Notes under the pieces: generated by a model
The model's input: the letters and a program-made list of their open reading frames with translations, nothing else
Databases searched by the model: none
Told to the model about the DNA's origin: nothing
Position numbers and translations under genes: made by a program
Virus record (IMG/VR): IMGVR_UViG_3300042896_000648
Coordinates: 1 to 64,000 of that record
Length of the DNA stretch: 64,000 nucleotides
Strand: one strand, 5' to 3'
Source of the DNA: a virus
Shown here: one piece after another, positions 1 to 7,457 of the stretch
How positions within the stretch are numbered: the stretch's first letter is position 1
How the letters are laid out: each line of letters starts with the position of its first letter

Positions 1-2
1 AA

Positions 3-461
3 AAAAATGCTTTCGTGCTTATCTCGCCAGAGGTGTTGAACTCTTTCTCATGGCTTAATATAGCCTCATTTAGAGCTTACCTTACCGAGATTAGTCTTAC
101 ACGTTATAAAAGATACCAACATGCAAAAGTAAGGGGCTATAAGGTCTTTAACTTAAAGGATAAATCATTCGAAATAATACGAGATGGAAAAAATTCTAGA
201 TTCCATAACTTAGTGTCAATAAAATGTGCTTCCTTAGTTACTACCAAATCAACCGCAACAATATCTAGGTACAAGAAACTACAGACAGTTTCAAAGTACT
301 CGTGGAAACCAACCAATGTTTTCGACTCTTTTTATTCTAAAAATGGCGAATTTAACTTTAAACTCTTTTTGAAAGATAATAAAGGTAAATTTGATTCTAA
401 TGGTGAATGGTTTTCCCCTATTTCAACAAGGACTACTTCTTTGAAGATTAAAGTAGGTTAA
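3..461 (+). CDS. Hypothetical protein, 5' end cut by window
   Basis: The frame is open from the first bases of the window, so the true start is probably outside; a GTG at 15 would give 148 residues. The visible part is basic and rich in Lys, Ser and Phe, with no motif I recognise. It lies 41 bases before the HNH gene on the same strand. Function unknown. Confidence 0.55.
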   Translation, partial: KNAFVLISPEVLNSFSWLNIASFRAYLTEISLTRYKRYQHAKVRGYKVFNLKDKSFEIIRDGKNSRFHNLVSIKCASLVTTKSTATISRYKKLQTVSKYSWKPTNVFDSFYSKNGEFNFKLFLKDNKGKFDSNGEWFSPISTRTTSLKIKVG

Positions 462-502
462 TACTAGAATAATATATACATCAATACCATACAATTAGTA
501 AA

Positions 503-1072
503 ATGAAGATAAAAAGTAAGAATTTATCAAAACAATTTCACTCTTGGTTAAACAAAGGTTATCCATTAGTTTCTCAAAAGGATGCTATTGAAAGAAAAGC
601 ATTAGAAATAGGACTCGTTTTTAAAACAAAGAATCACAATTCCGAACTATTATCATACTTTAAACTAAATATATACGTTACAACAGAGCAAGTTGTTAAA
701 AATAAGGAAGATAATATTGCTAGAAATAAGATAAAAGAAGAAAAAGACCAATTAAGGTCAGCGGAAAGAAAAATATCTAAAATAAAGAAAAAATACCGTG
801 TATCATCTGAATCATTTTATCTATCAATCGAATGGGTGCTATTAACAAAGAAAGTAAGGAAGGTATTTCCTGGCTACTGTATGAAGTGTGGGCGTGGCGG
901 TAAAACACATATCGACCATATATTCCCAAGAAGTATTTATCCTGAACTAGAACTAGATATACATAACCTACAGATACTTTGCGAGAAGTGTAATATGGAT
1001 AAGTCTAATAAAAATACCATGGATTATAGAACTATTGAACAAAAGAAATTATTGTCCGCAAAATACATTTAG
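503..1072 (+). CDS. HNH endonuclease
   Basis: This 189-residue protein carries a C-terminal HNH nuclease domain. A Cys pair (C126, C129) and a second pair (C160, C163) form the zinc site around the H-I-D-H core at 136-139 and the Asn at 155, followed by the usual C-N-x-x-K tail. Residues 60-100 are a Lys/Glu-rich helical stretch that may bind DNA. HNH proteins cut DNA and in phages act as homing endonucleases or packaging aids. It is far from the terminase, so a free-standing homing or host-DNA nuclease is the likelier role. The ATG follows an A-rich leader. Confidence 0.85.
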   Translation: MKIKSKNLSKQFHSWLNKGYPLVSQKDAIERKALEIGLVFKTKNHNSELLSYFKLNIYVTTEQVVKNKEDNIARNKIKEEKDQLRSAERKISKIKKKYRVSSESFYLSIEWVLLTKKVRKVFPGYCMKCGRGGKTHIDHIFPRSIYPELELDIHNLQILCEKCNMDKSNKNTMDYRTIEQKKLLSAKYI

Positions 1073-1145
1073 TAAAAATAACAATAAAAACATTTTTTAA
1101 TAAAATTAAATTCGTAACTTAGTATAAACATAAACAAAAACAAAC

Positions 1146-1238
1146 ATGACAACAGAAGAAGAAGATCAAATTCCAAGACCAGGGCCTCCACCGGCAGGCG
1201 TTCCATTGCCTCCACCAAAACCAAAAACAGAAGAATAA
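1146..1238 (+). CDS. Proline-rich 30-residue peptide
   Basis: This tiny ORF starts at an ATG after an A-rich leader with a T-rich stretch upstream. The peptide has an acidic start and then a block of Pro with Gly, Val and Lys, ending Lys-Thr-Glu-Glu. The composition is too biased to be chance coding, but no function can be read. A small GC hairpin (GCGGG 1246-1250 pairing CCCGC 1258-1262) lies just behind the stop and before the next ATG, so it could act as an attenuator. Confidence 0.5.
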   Translation: MTTEEEDQIPRPGPPPAGVPLPPPKPKTEE

Positions 1239-1273
1239 TAAAATAGCGGGTGAAATTCCCGCTAACCCTTAAA

Positions 1274-1567
1274 ATGAAGAAATACTCAATACTCACAAAC
1301 TACCACCCATCTCGTTGGGCTTACTATCTAAAGCAGAAACCAAAAATTCTAGTCTTTAATAAGTTTCTTAGGGATGACGTTATTGAAATGTTTATAACAG
1401 TAGACAACCCCTCCACTTCTCCGTTAAATAGCAAAGATATGCTTCAATCAATATATCTTAACCTATATACCAAGGAGGTATCAGTACAGCCCCTCGATAT
1501 ATTCGAGGTGTACAATCCCAACTTTCTCCTAGTTAATAAATCAACGTTCATTAAGCAAGCGAAATAA
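1274..1567 (+). CDS. Hypothetical protein
   Basis: 97 residues from ATG 1274. An in-frame GTG at 1250 would add eight residues but sits inside the hairpin described for the peptide before it, so the ATG is preferred. No known motif; the middle is rich in aromatic and hydrophobic residues. It runs directly into the next gene (stop 1565-1567, next ATG 1568), so the two are probably co-translated. Confidence 0.6.
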   Translation: MKKYSILTNYHPSRWAYYLKQKPKILVFNKFLRDDVIEMFITVDNPSTSPLNSKDMLQSIYLNLYTKEVSVQPLDIFEVYNPNFLLVNKSTFIKQAK

Positions 1568-1798
1568 ATGAAAAACAAAGAACCCCATAAGCTATCTGAA
1601 ATAGCACAACAATATAAAATTACAGACGAGGAAGTAGATAAAATGAATGCCAAAATAGAATACGAAACCGACTTTCTCGTAGGATTCTACAAGTATATTA
1701 ATAAGAATTTTACACAAAATACACCAGAACAAATAAGGAAGCACGCAAAAAACTATGTCTGTATCCTATCGTTAGGAAAATCATTAACCAAGTTATGA
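1568..1798 (+). CDS. Hypothetical protein
   Basis: 76 residues, mostly charged and helical, no recognised domain. It begins immediately after the previous stop and overlaps the next gene by four bases (ATGA), which indicates translational coupling in a three-gene set. Confidence 0.6.
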   Translation: MKNKEPHKLSEIAQQYKITDEEVDKMNAKIEYETDFLVGFYKYINKNFTQNTPEQIRKHAKNYVCILSLGKSLTKL

Positions 1799-2091
1799 TA
1801 GAAGAAATAAAAAATAACAACGAAAAACTACAATATCTTGTGTCTTTTCAAGAATACCTAGAGAAGAGTGGAGTAAAAGTATACGACCACCACAATAGAG
1901 CATTAAACTTCTTGTTAGGTACAGAATACCAAAAGTCAGAAGATTCAATTGCCGATTATTCAGCATTTAAATCTGCTGTTGAAAATACTCAGGAATCTGT
2001 CGCTTATCAGTTAGGCCAGCTACCTTTCAATACCGACTATGTAGCACCAACAGAAAATGGATTTAAATTATTTAGAGAAAATTGGGAATAA
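1795..2091 (+). CDS. Hypothetical protein
   Basis: 98 residues starting in an ATGA overlap with the gene before it. N-terminal half looks helical and acidic. No domain recognised. It is the last gene before a promoter-bearing gap (2092-2206). Confidence 0.6.
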   Translation: MIEEIKNNNEKLQYLVSFQEYLEKSGVKVYDHHNRALNFLLGTEYQKSEDSIADYSAFKSAVENTQESVAYQLGQLPFNTDYVAPTENGFKLFRENWE

Positions 2092-2121
2092 AATCGAAAA
2101 GTAAATCAAACTTTATAAAAA

Positions 2122-2150
2122 ACTTGCTAGTTTTACTAAATTTGGCAAGT
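2122..2150 (+). promoter_or_regulatory. Promoter -7 element inside an inverted repeat
   Basis: TAAATTTG at 2137-2144 matches the Bacteroidota -7 consensus TAnnTTTG. It is flanked by ACTTGC (2122-2127) and GCAAGT (2145-2150), a 6-bp inverted repeat that could be an operator or a small hairpin. A second weaker element (AATATTTG) and the motif GCACAGTAAAT (2193-2203) lie between it and the ATG at 2207. Confidence 0.45.
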
Positions 2151-2206
2151 ATTAAAAAGAATAACGCTAAATTAATATTTGAAAAACAAATCGCACAGTA
2201 AATAAA

Positions 2207-2443
2207 ATGGAAGCATACCAAGCACTACAAACATCAGATAAACTAACAGCAGTACTTCACATACTAAAACGTAATCTTAAAAAGTACCAACGTGACCTAC
2301 TGCTTAATCCTGATAATCAATTCGCTCTTTCTAACCTAGAATGGATATGCGAAGAAATATTAGACCTACCAGCAAACCTAGACCTGTGGCTACCTGTTAA
2401 AACTCCTAAAGGATACTCCTACACTAGAACACAAAAAAAATAG
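2207..2443 (+). CDS. Hypothetical protein
   Basis: 78 residues, ATG right after the GCACAGTAAAT motif. Mostly helical, with two Trp and a basic tail. No domain recognised. It has its own promoter region and is followed by GC-rich spacer sequence and an AP2-type gene. Confidence 0.55.
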   Translation: MEAYQALQTSDKLTAVLHILKRNLKKYQRDLLLNPDNQFALSNLEWICEEILDLPANLDLWLPVKTPKGYSYTRTQKK

Positions 2444-2456
2444 CCTACCCCCCTTG

Positions 2457-2470
2457 TTAGTTTAAACTAA
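2457..2470. repeat. 14-bp perfect palindrome
   Basis: TTAGTTTAAACTAA is a perfect dyad in the spacer between the gene ending at 2443 and the AP2-type nuclease gene. It could be an operator or the cut site region of the adjacent nuclease; nothing in the sequence decides between them. Confidence 0.35.
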
Positions 2471-2493
2471 TCTTCACAGAGAGATACCCCCCT

Positions 2494-2940
2494 ATGAGCA
2501 AAATAAAAAAAAGAGATAAAAATCCAATGTTTCGTATATTCAAGCATATTAGACAGAGATGTTATAATAAAAATAATTCGGTTTACTACAACTATGGCGG
2601 TCGTGGAATAACTGTTTGTGATAGATGGAAAGGACTTGGCGGATTCGATAATTTCTGTAAAGATATGGGAGAAAAGCCTACGCCCAAACATTCTATTGAT
2701 AGAATAGACGTTAATGGGAATTACGAGCCATCTAATTGTAGATGGGCTAATCCACATGAACAAGCAAGTAATACTAGAACAAACAATAAAAATGTAGGAG
2801 TATGCTTTATGAAACATACTAGAAATACTTGGAGAGCTGAAATAACAGTATCTGGAATTAGGTATAGACTTCACTTTAATACAGAAGAAGATGCAATCGA
2901 AGGTAGAAAACTTTTGGAAAAACTTTATCTTAAATATTAA
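2494..2940 (+). CDS. AP2-domain HNH-like homing endonuclease
   Basis: 148 residues. The N-terminal half carries the phage pattern Y-G-G-R-G-I (about 37-42), D-R-W, and a Ser-Ile-Asp-Arg-Ile-Asp stretch followed by N-C-R-W (about 87-104), as in HNH-like mobile endonucleases. The C-terminal 45 residues resemble an AP2 DNA-binding domain (N-x-G-V-C, W-R-A-E-I, a later F-x-T-E-E-D-A). A longer paralogue is at 56865-57434 on the other strand. GC-rich hairpins follow the gene, and the flanking spacer is unlike the neighbouring AT-rich DNA, which suggests recent mobility. Confidence 0.75.
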   Translation: MSKIKKRDKNPMFRIFKHIRQRCYNKNNSVYYNYGGRGITVCDRWKGLGGFDNFCKDMGEKPTPKHSIDRIDVNGNYEPSNCRWANPHEQASNTRTNNKNVGVCFMKHTRNTWRAEITVSGIRYRLHFNTEEDAIEGRKLLEKLYLKY

Positions 2941-2954
2941 AAACCTAATTACTC

Positions 2955-3034
2955 CTTCATGGGAGGATAGACTCCCGACCACCCAAATGGAGCGACCTCC
3001 GTTAAGGTCTACCTCCCTACTAAACCGGTAGACT
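2955..3034. other. GC-rich run of three hairpins
   Basis: Behind the AP2-type gene lie GGGAG/CTCCC (2961-2976), GGAG/CTCC (2989-3000) and GTCTACC/GGTAGAC (3007-3033) in direct succession. The stretch is much richer in G+C than its surroundings and has no ORF. It may be a structured RNA, the edge of the mobile gene, or a processing/termination region. Confidence 0.35.
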
Positions 3035-3072
3035 ACTCTCTTTTATATACGTTGCAATCAATTATCATTGTA

Positions 3073-3198
3073 ATGGCAACACCAGCAACCATTAATAACC
3101 CTATTGAGACACAAAGTAAAGCAGACATTTTGTTTTCATTTATTTACCAAACCGTTTTGGTACCTGAAAAAAAAAATAAAATAATTGTAGGATATTAA
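3073..3198 (+). CDS. Small hypothetical protein (41 aa)
   Basis: ATG start; 41 residues with a hydrophobic middle (about 18-30) that could be one short membrane helix. No homologue recognised. Its 3' half overlaps one arm of a 12-bp inverted repeat. Confidence 0.35.
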   Translation: MATPATINNPIETQSKADILFSFIYQTVLVPEKKNKIIVGY

Positions 3199-3232
3199 AT
3201 TAATTGGGTATATATTTACAGTACCAAAACGG
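3152..3232. repeat. 12-bp perfect inverted repeat, operator candidate
   Basis: CCGTTTTGGTAC (3152-3163) and GTACCAAAACGG (3221-3232) are exact reverse complements 57 bases apart. The right arm lies just after a TATATTTA promoter-like element (3210-3217). A DNA-looping operator for one repressor is a reasonable guess. Confidence 0.45.
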
Positions 3233-3403
3233 ATCCACCAGCCAGCCAGCCTACCCTTAAACCTTCTTTATTTGCCCAACACAACACGAACCTATTTGAA
3301 TAAGGTAATCTATTCAACCGGCTTTTTATCGTGCCTTAAACTAAAGGTAATAAATAAACTTGCGAATATCTAAGAAAACGTATAATTATTTAAAGAACTT
3401 TTA

Positions 3404-3424
3404 AATAATATTTGCACAGTAAAT
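3404..3424 (+). promoter_or_regulatory. Promoter with AATATTTG and GCACAGTAAAT
   Basis: The -7-like element AATATTTG runs straight into GCACAGTAAAT (3414-3424), and is followed by an A/T leader with the recurrent TTAAACAATTTAAA block before the ATG at 3474. The same arrangement returns before 3660 and 6357. Confidence 0.5.
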
Positions 3425-3473
3425 TAATTTATTGTAATATTGTATCAAGTTAAACAATTTAAATATTAAGCAA

Positions 3474-3608
3474 ATGAATATTAACAAAGTTATCAATTCG
3501 AAAGTTGAATTCTCAAATAAGGGATTGAACTTTTATAAGTGGTTAAATAAAAATTCTCTTTCAGGTAATGAAAACCTAGTTTATTCTGAAAAAAGATTAT
3601 TTGCATAG
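3474..3608 (+). CDS. Small hypothetical protein (44 aa)
   Basis: 44 residues, basic, from an ATG placed after the standard promoter-leader block of this region. No domain recognised. Its 3' end carries the sequence GCATAGTAAAT, so the promoter of the next gene overlaps this gene's stop. Confidence 0.45.
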   Translation: MNINKVINSKVEFSNKGLNFYKWLNKNSLSGNENLVYSEKRLFA

Positions 3609-3659
3609 TAAATTATTTGTACTTTATAACAATTTTAAACAATTTAAACAATCATAAAA

Positions 3660-3797
3660 ATGAAAAATACAACAATCCAATTAATACTTTCAGTCATTGT
3701 ACTGGCAATTATTATCGTTTCAGCGTATAAACTTATACCAAGCGATAAAACCGGAATTCCGGTAATTAAAGAAAATTATTCAGTAACCTTTAAATAA
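3660..3797 (+). CDS. Small single-pass membrane protein (45 aa)
   Basis: One clear membrane helix at residues 6-23 (Leu/Ile/Val run) followed by a short polar tail. The leader has the AAACAATTTAAACAAT block. Typical of small phage membrane peptides that act on the host envelope; no specific role can be read. Confidence 0.5.
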   Translation: MKNTTIQLILSVIVLAIIIVSAYKLIPSDKTGIPVIKENYSVTFK

Positions 3798-3805
3798 ATA
3801 CAAAC

Positions 3806-3982
3806 ATGAAATACGAACAAAATCCCTTAACAAATGACTGGCTTTGCTGGATACCTAATACAAGTCAAGCCTATTACTGTAAGTCTAAAAAGGAGGCAGC
3901 CAAATTTTGCGAAGACGTAAATAAGGCAATAGAAAACAAAGTATATGCCATAATTAATGGTAAGTTAGTTAAATGTAATTAA
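3806..3982 (+). CDS. Small hypothetical protein (58 aa)
   Basis: 58 residues with three Trp/Tyr clusters and two Cys pairs spread along the chain. It follows the membrane peptide after eight bases, so is likely in the same transcript. No domain recognised. Confidence 0.45.
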   Translation: MKYEQNPLTNDWLCWIPNTSQAYYCKSKKEAAKFCEDVNKAIENKVYAIINGKLVKCN

Positions 3983-4012
3983 ATAGTCTTTAACATTCTA
4001 AAACTTACAAAC

Positions 4013-4189
4013 ATGAAATATTTTAATATAAAAACTTCATACGGAGTTGAAACTGTTGACCAATTAAACCAATTTGATTTTTTATCTTATAAAGAGTACA
4101 GGCAAGAGTTAAGACGGTTAATTTCGGAATATAGAATCTCAGGCATGAATGTCTACATAAGCCAAAGGGCTTGCAAAGATTGGAATTAA
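4013..4189 (+). CDS. Small hypothetical protein (58 aa)
   Basis: 58 residues, Tyr- and Arg-rich with an amphipathic central helix. Starts like its neighbour (Met-Lys-Tyr) but shows no further similarity. Last gene before a 322-base gap. Confidence 0.45.
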   Translation: MKYFNIKTSYGVETVDQLNQFDFLSYKEYRQELRRLISEYRISGMNVYISQRACKDWN

Positions 4190-4511
4190 GATAAATAATC
4201 AACAAAAGTACTAAACATTGGAATAATACAACGTTTTAGGCTATTTTCGGCAAAGTAAAAAGTGTTTTACCCGTAAATTTCAAGCCTTAATTACTTTTGT
4301 TAATTGGATTGTCTTGGAATAATCCTATAGATGTATGAGGATGGGGGTAAAAATCGGATAAATTACGACCTTAAATAATAAATCATTCATTATTTACAGT
4401 AAATTAAGACTAAAACAAAGGTTAAAACAAAGGATTAAAAATAAAGTAAAAAAGTATAGGATTACAAAATTTAAAGTATTAATTTTAACAAACAATTTAA
4501 ACAATAAGAAA
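4190..4511. promoter_or_regulatory. 322-base regulatory gap with inverted repeat
   Basis: No ORF worth reporting. AACAAAAGTA (4201-4210) and TACTTTTGTT (4292-4301) are a perfect 10-bp inverted repeat, and each arm contains a TAnnTTTG element (TACTTTTG, one per strand). TTGGAATAAT occurs twice (about 4216 and 4312). Near the 3' end are an ACAGTAAATT block (4397-4406), two copies of AAAACAAAGG, and the TTTAAACAAT leader before ATG 4512. The gap may hold promoters for both strands. Confidence 0.4.
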
Positions 4512-4853
4512 ATGAAAATATTTAAAGAGAACAATCTAAGTACAAAGGTTAAAGAATTAGGTTTTTTAAACCACTTAAACACAAATATAGGTAATAAAGT
4601 AACTGCAAATGGTATTCAGGACAGTAACCCTATAATAAAGAAGGGTGTTTATTATGGCAATAGAAATATAGAAATAACAAAAATAGGTAATTTGGATACT
4701 TATATTATATTGTCTATTACTAAATTTGAAAGACTTAAATATAAAAGAGAGTATATAACTAGCCATGAATTTATTTGTAAGTTTTATTTGAATGAATTGC
4801 CAGATAATTATAGGGGTTTTATTAATAGTAAATTCAATGAATTTTTAAAATAA
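4512..4853 (+). CDS. Hypothetical protein
   Basis: 113 residues, basic, with alternating hydrophobic strands in the second half. ATG preceded by the common leader. It ends seven bases before an inverted copy of GCACAGTAAAT (4860-4870). Function unknown. Confidence 0.6.
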   Translation: MKIFKENNLSTKVKELGFLNHLNTNIGNKVTANGIQDSNPIIKKGVYYGNRNIEITKIGNLDTYIILSITKFERLKYKREYITSHEFICKFYLNELPDNYRGFINSKFNEFLK

Positions 4854-4986
4854 TTTTTGATTTACTGTGCGCTCCATAAATTAACCGTTACCCTTAAAAG
4901 CCTTTTAAATACTGTTTATTTGGCTTTTAATGAACTTAAAATAATTAAACAACAAATTGCCTTAATAGGCTTAAATATTTACTAAA

Positions 4987-5184
4987 ATGGATAAATTACT
5001 AAAATCTTACAACTTTATAGACTTATCAGAATATTTTGATATGATTATAGAATCAGTGATTAATGGACAAATAGCACAAAGCAAAGAGCAGTTTAATGCT
5101 ATGCCAAAAGAATTTAAAAAGTCTTTTATTATTAACGGAGAGTTAACAGAGAGACAAAGGAATGCTTTTGTTATGTTAATGTAA
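4987..5184 (+). CDS. Hypothetical phage protein
   Basis: 65 residues, two amphipathic helices; the middle has a Gln-rich N-G-Q-x-x-Q-S-K-E-Q-F stretch seen in small phage proteins. The spacer before it holds a 9-bp inverted repeat (TTAAAAGCC and GGCTTTTAA, about 4896-4930). Confidence 0.55.
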   Translation: MDKLLKSYNFIDLSEYFDMIIESVINGQIAQSKEQFNAMPKEFKKSFIINGELTERQRNAFVMLM

Positions 5185-5230
5185 TTTGGTTTAATGTGGG
5201 CTTGATTTTTAATCTTAAAATTTTAACATA

Positions 5231-5500
5231 ATGAAAAAAGAAATATTATTCGAAGCAATATCAAGTGAAATTACTATTAAAAATAAAATTGAGGTAAAAA
5301 AACAACTTGGTAAAATAATACAATTAACGATTAAAAATAAAAATAAATTTTGCGTTTATGTTTGCGAATTGCCATTAATTGAAATTTCAAAATTACTATT
5401 TGATTATGAATGTAATTATATTGAATATCTTTTAACAAATAAAATAAATAACATTAATTATTTACAGTCTATAATTGATTTAGAGTATAAACGAAATTAA
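5231..5500 (+). CDS. Hypothetical protein
   Basis: 89 residues, Ile/Lys/Asn-rich. The first half alternates polar and hydrophobic residues, the second is helical. Separated by 46 bases from the gene before. No domain recognised. Confidence 0.5.
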   Translation: MKKEILFEAISSEITIKNKIEVKKQLGKIIQLTIKNKNKFCVYVCELPLIEISKLLFDYECNYIEYLLTNKINNINYLQSIIDLEYKRN

Positions 5501-5512
5501 AAAAATACACAA

Positions 5513-5674
5513 ATGGAAAATATAAATTTAGAATTGAAAATAAGAAATAAGATTACCGAACTATTAGACGATTACGAACTTTATTTAGATTGTTTTCTGA
5601 GTATAGACGACAAAAGACGAAAGAATATAATTTTACATAAAATACAGTTGCTTGAAGATATTTTAAAAGAATAG
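5513..5674 (+). CDS. Small hypothetical protein (53 aa)
   Basis: 53 residues, almost entirely amphipathic helix with Glu, Lys and Leu, probably a coiled coil. It follows the previous stop by 12 bases and precedes a strong terminator, so it closes the first rightward block. Confidence 0.5.
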   Translation: MENINLELKIRNKITELLDDYELYLDCFLSIDDKRRKNIILHKIQLLEDILKE

Positions 5675-5695
5675 GTTTAAATTGTTTATTTTGTT

Positions 5696-5730
5696 AATTC
5701 CCTTTACTTATAGTTTAGGGAATTTTTTTA
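5696..5730 (+). terminator. Intrinsic terminator
   Basis: AATTCCCT (5696-5703) pairs with AGGGAATT (5717-5724) and runs into seven T. It ends the rightward transcripts just before the stop of the leftward gene at 5732. Confidence 0.8.
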
Positions 5731-5731
5731 T

Positions 5732-6190
5732 TTACTGTGGGCTCTCAAGCTTTGCCGGTTCATTTAATTGTAAATCCAAAAGCATTAAAAGAGTTGCTTT
5801 ATCCAGGCTTTTTGCCATTTCAATTGGATCAATCATTTGTGGCAACTCAATACGTTTACTTTCGCTCTGCTCTTTTACCTTGCCAAATAATTCTGCGTTT
5901 ATACTGGTATAAAACCGTGACTTATCAGCTTGCATAAAATAAGAAATTATAGTAGCTATCTCAAAAGCCTCCGCTACCAAAAGTTCACTAGGATTATCAA
6001 AATTTTCATTGCAATATTCCTTAAAATCTTTCGAATATTTCATTAAATCAGTTAAAGGGCGTTGCATAATCTCTTTTAGAAAAGTAGACCGGCCAATTTT
6101 AAATTCAGCCCTTTTTATGGCATTCTCCTGGATTTTGGCTACTCCTTTTAACCGGTTTTCCTCCGATATTGGTATTAAGTTTTTATTCAT
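5732..6190 (-). CDS. Hypothetical protein, isolated leftward gene
   Basis: 152 residues, highly charged and mostly helical. A small terminase subunit is conceivable from the size, the basic N-terminus and its orientation with the late genes, but there is no motif to prove it and the large terminase is 28 kb away. It has its own TACTTTTG promoter element upstream and sits alone between two rightward blocks. Its stop overlaps an inverted copy of the CACAGTAAAT motif. Confidence 0.6.
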   Translation of the reverse strand: MNKNLIPISEENRLKGVAKIQENAIKRAEFKIGRSTFLKEIMQRPLTDLMKYSKDFKEYCNENFDNPSELLVAEAFEIATIISYFMQADKSRFYTSINAELFGKVKEQSESKRIELPQMIDPIEMAKSLDKATLLMLLDLQLNEPAKLESPQ

Positions 6191-6205
6191 AGATTATCAA
6201 TTTTA

Positions 6206-6213
6206 CAAAAGTA
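6206..6213 (-). promoter_or_regulatory. Leftward promoter element
   Basis: TACTTTTG on the minus strand matches TAnnTTTG, 16 bases before the ATG of the 5732-6190 gene. A minus-strand TTG lies about 22 bases upstream. Confidence 0.5.
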
Positions 6214-6290
6214 TTATTATTTATTGCGAATTTAGCAATAAAAAGCGGGTTTTATTAAAAATATTGTAAATCTTTAAAAATAGTTAATTA

Positions 6291-6303
6291 AATATTTGCA
6301 CAG
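6291..6303 (+). promoter_or_regulatory. Rightward promoter element
   Basis: AATATTTGCACAG repeats the block at 3406-3418. It starts the 6.3-kb rightward operon, with the AAACAGTTAAACAAT leader before ATG 6357. Confidence 0.5.
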
Positions 6304-6356
6304 GAATTTATTTATGATTACCTTTATAACAAGTTAAACAGTTAAACAATAAGACA

Positions 6357-6611
6357 ATGAAATCTTTTAAAAATTACAGTTGCACAGATGTTTCTAATTT
6401 GTTAAATAAATACTCAGACAAGGGCGGGAATATACACCAAATCGAAGAAGGTTGTTTAGGTCACGGCTTTATTATTTGCGAAGGCGAAAACCTTAAAACA
6501 TTGGTAGTAAATGAATATTATGTAAATGCATGGAATAGTTTACACAGTATAAAGTTGTACAATAGAGACAAAACACCAAAAAAATATTTAAATATCATTG
6601 AAAATAATTAA
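6357..6611 (+). CDS. Hypothetical protein
   Basis: 84 residues with several Gly and Cys and a Tyr-rich C-terminal half. First gene after the divergent promoter pair. No domain recognised. Confidence 0.55.
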   Translation: MKSFKNYSCTDVSNLLNKYSDKGGNIHQIEEGCLGHGFIICEGENLKTLVVNEYYVNAWNSLHSIKLYNRDKTPKKYLNIIENN

Positions 6612-6685
6612 AATAAGTGTATGATATTAAATTTATTACCCATATATTTACATAAGATTTAAAACAATTTAAACAAAACAAAAAA

Positions 6686-7234
6686 ATGAAAACTACAACA
6701 ACACCCCAGATTTTTCTTACTGATTATGCAAGTTACAATAATGGTACACAGTTCGAGTTTGGTCACTGGGTAGATTTAACCGATTTTTCAGATGCAGACG
6801 AATTAAGAGAATACATTAAAAATCACTTTGCAGAATGCGACAAAACCAGCCCTTTATATAGCCCTAGAGAAGAATATATGTACACAGATTTTGAAGGTTT
6901 TCCGGAACAACTATATAGCGAATGTGGTATGGATTTTGATAAACTTTTTGAATATTTGGAATTAGATGAAGACGACAAAATTAAAGTTGCATTCATTTTA
7001 GACCAAGGCGAAAAAATTGATTACGCATTAGATCACTTTGAAAATGTAGAATTGAATGAAGACTACACAAATTTGAAATATGATTTATTTGAAATGTATT
7101 ACCCAAATGCAGAAACAGCAGAAAGAAGTTGCCCGTATTTACATATAGATTACGACCAATTTTTGAAAGAGAATTACACGGAATTCGAATATGAAGGAAC
7201 AACTTACTTTGTAAATGATAATTGGAATAATTAA
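6686..7234 (+). CDS. ardA: Antirestriction protein ArdA
   Basis: 182 residues, very acidic. The N-terminus has the ArdA pattern: a short strand, then Asp-Tyr-Ala-x-Tyr-Asn-Asn-Gly (about 12-19) and a G-H-W-V-D-L strand (26-31), followed by long Asp/Glu-rich segments. Known ArdA proteins are dimers that mimic about 40 bp of bent B-DNA and block type I restriction-modification enzymes. The family is usually about 165 residues, so this one is full length. It is an early-type gene with its own leader. Confidence 0.85.
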   Translation: MKTTTTPQIFLTDYASYNNGTQFEFGHWVDLTDFSDADELREYIKNHFAECDKTSPLYSPREEYMYTDFEGFPEQLYSECGMDFDKLFEYLELDEDDKIKVAFILDQGEKIDYALDHFENVELNEDYTNLKYDLFEMYYPNAETAERSCPYLHIDYDQFLKENYTEFEYEGTTYFVNDNWNN

Positions 7235-7283
7235 TTCAACCGGCCGAAATACTTAGTAAAGTAGGCCTTTAAACTTTAAGAAA

Positions 7284-7445
7284 ATGACAGAAAATAAAAT
7301 GACTCAAATAGTAATTGAAAGAGTAAACGAAATGAAAAAAAACGTTGAAATACAAAAAATAATGATGGGCTTTAAAACAAATGACGAAGCTTATAATTGG
7401 ATTACAAAAGCAGCTATAGCAACATTATTCGGAATTCAAAAATAA
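7284..7445 (+). CDS. Small hypothetical protein (53 aa)
   Basis: 53 residues, helical, Met- and Lys-rich, ATG after TTTAAGAAA. No domain recognised. It begins the run of very small genes behind ardA. Confidence 0.5.
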   Translation: MTENKMTQIVIERVNEMKKNVEIQKIMMGFKTNDEAYNWITKAAIATLFGIQK

Positions 7446-7457
7446 ATTAAAAAGAAA

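Noticed and set aside
2467-2982. 171-codon open frame opposite the AP2-type gene
   Set aside because: It is the complement of a well-supported gene and shows no protein-like pattern.
2944-3060. Group I intron 3' part behind the AP2-type gene
   Set aside because: Hairpins are present but no recognisable P7 core or conserved R/S segments.
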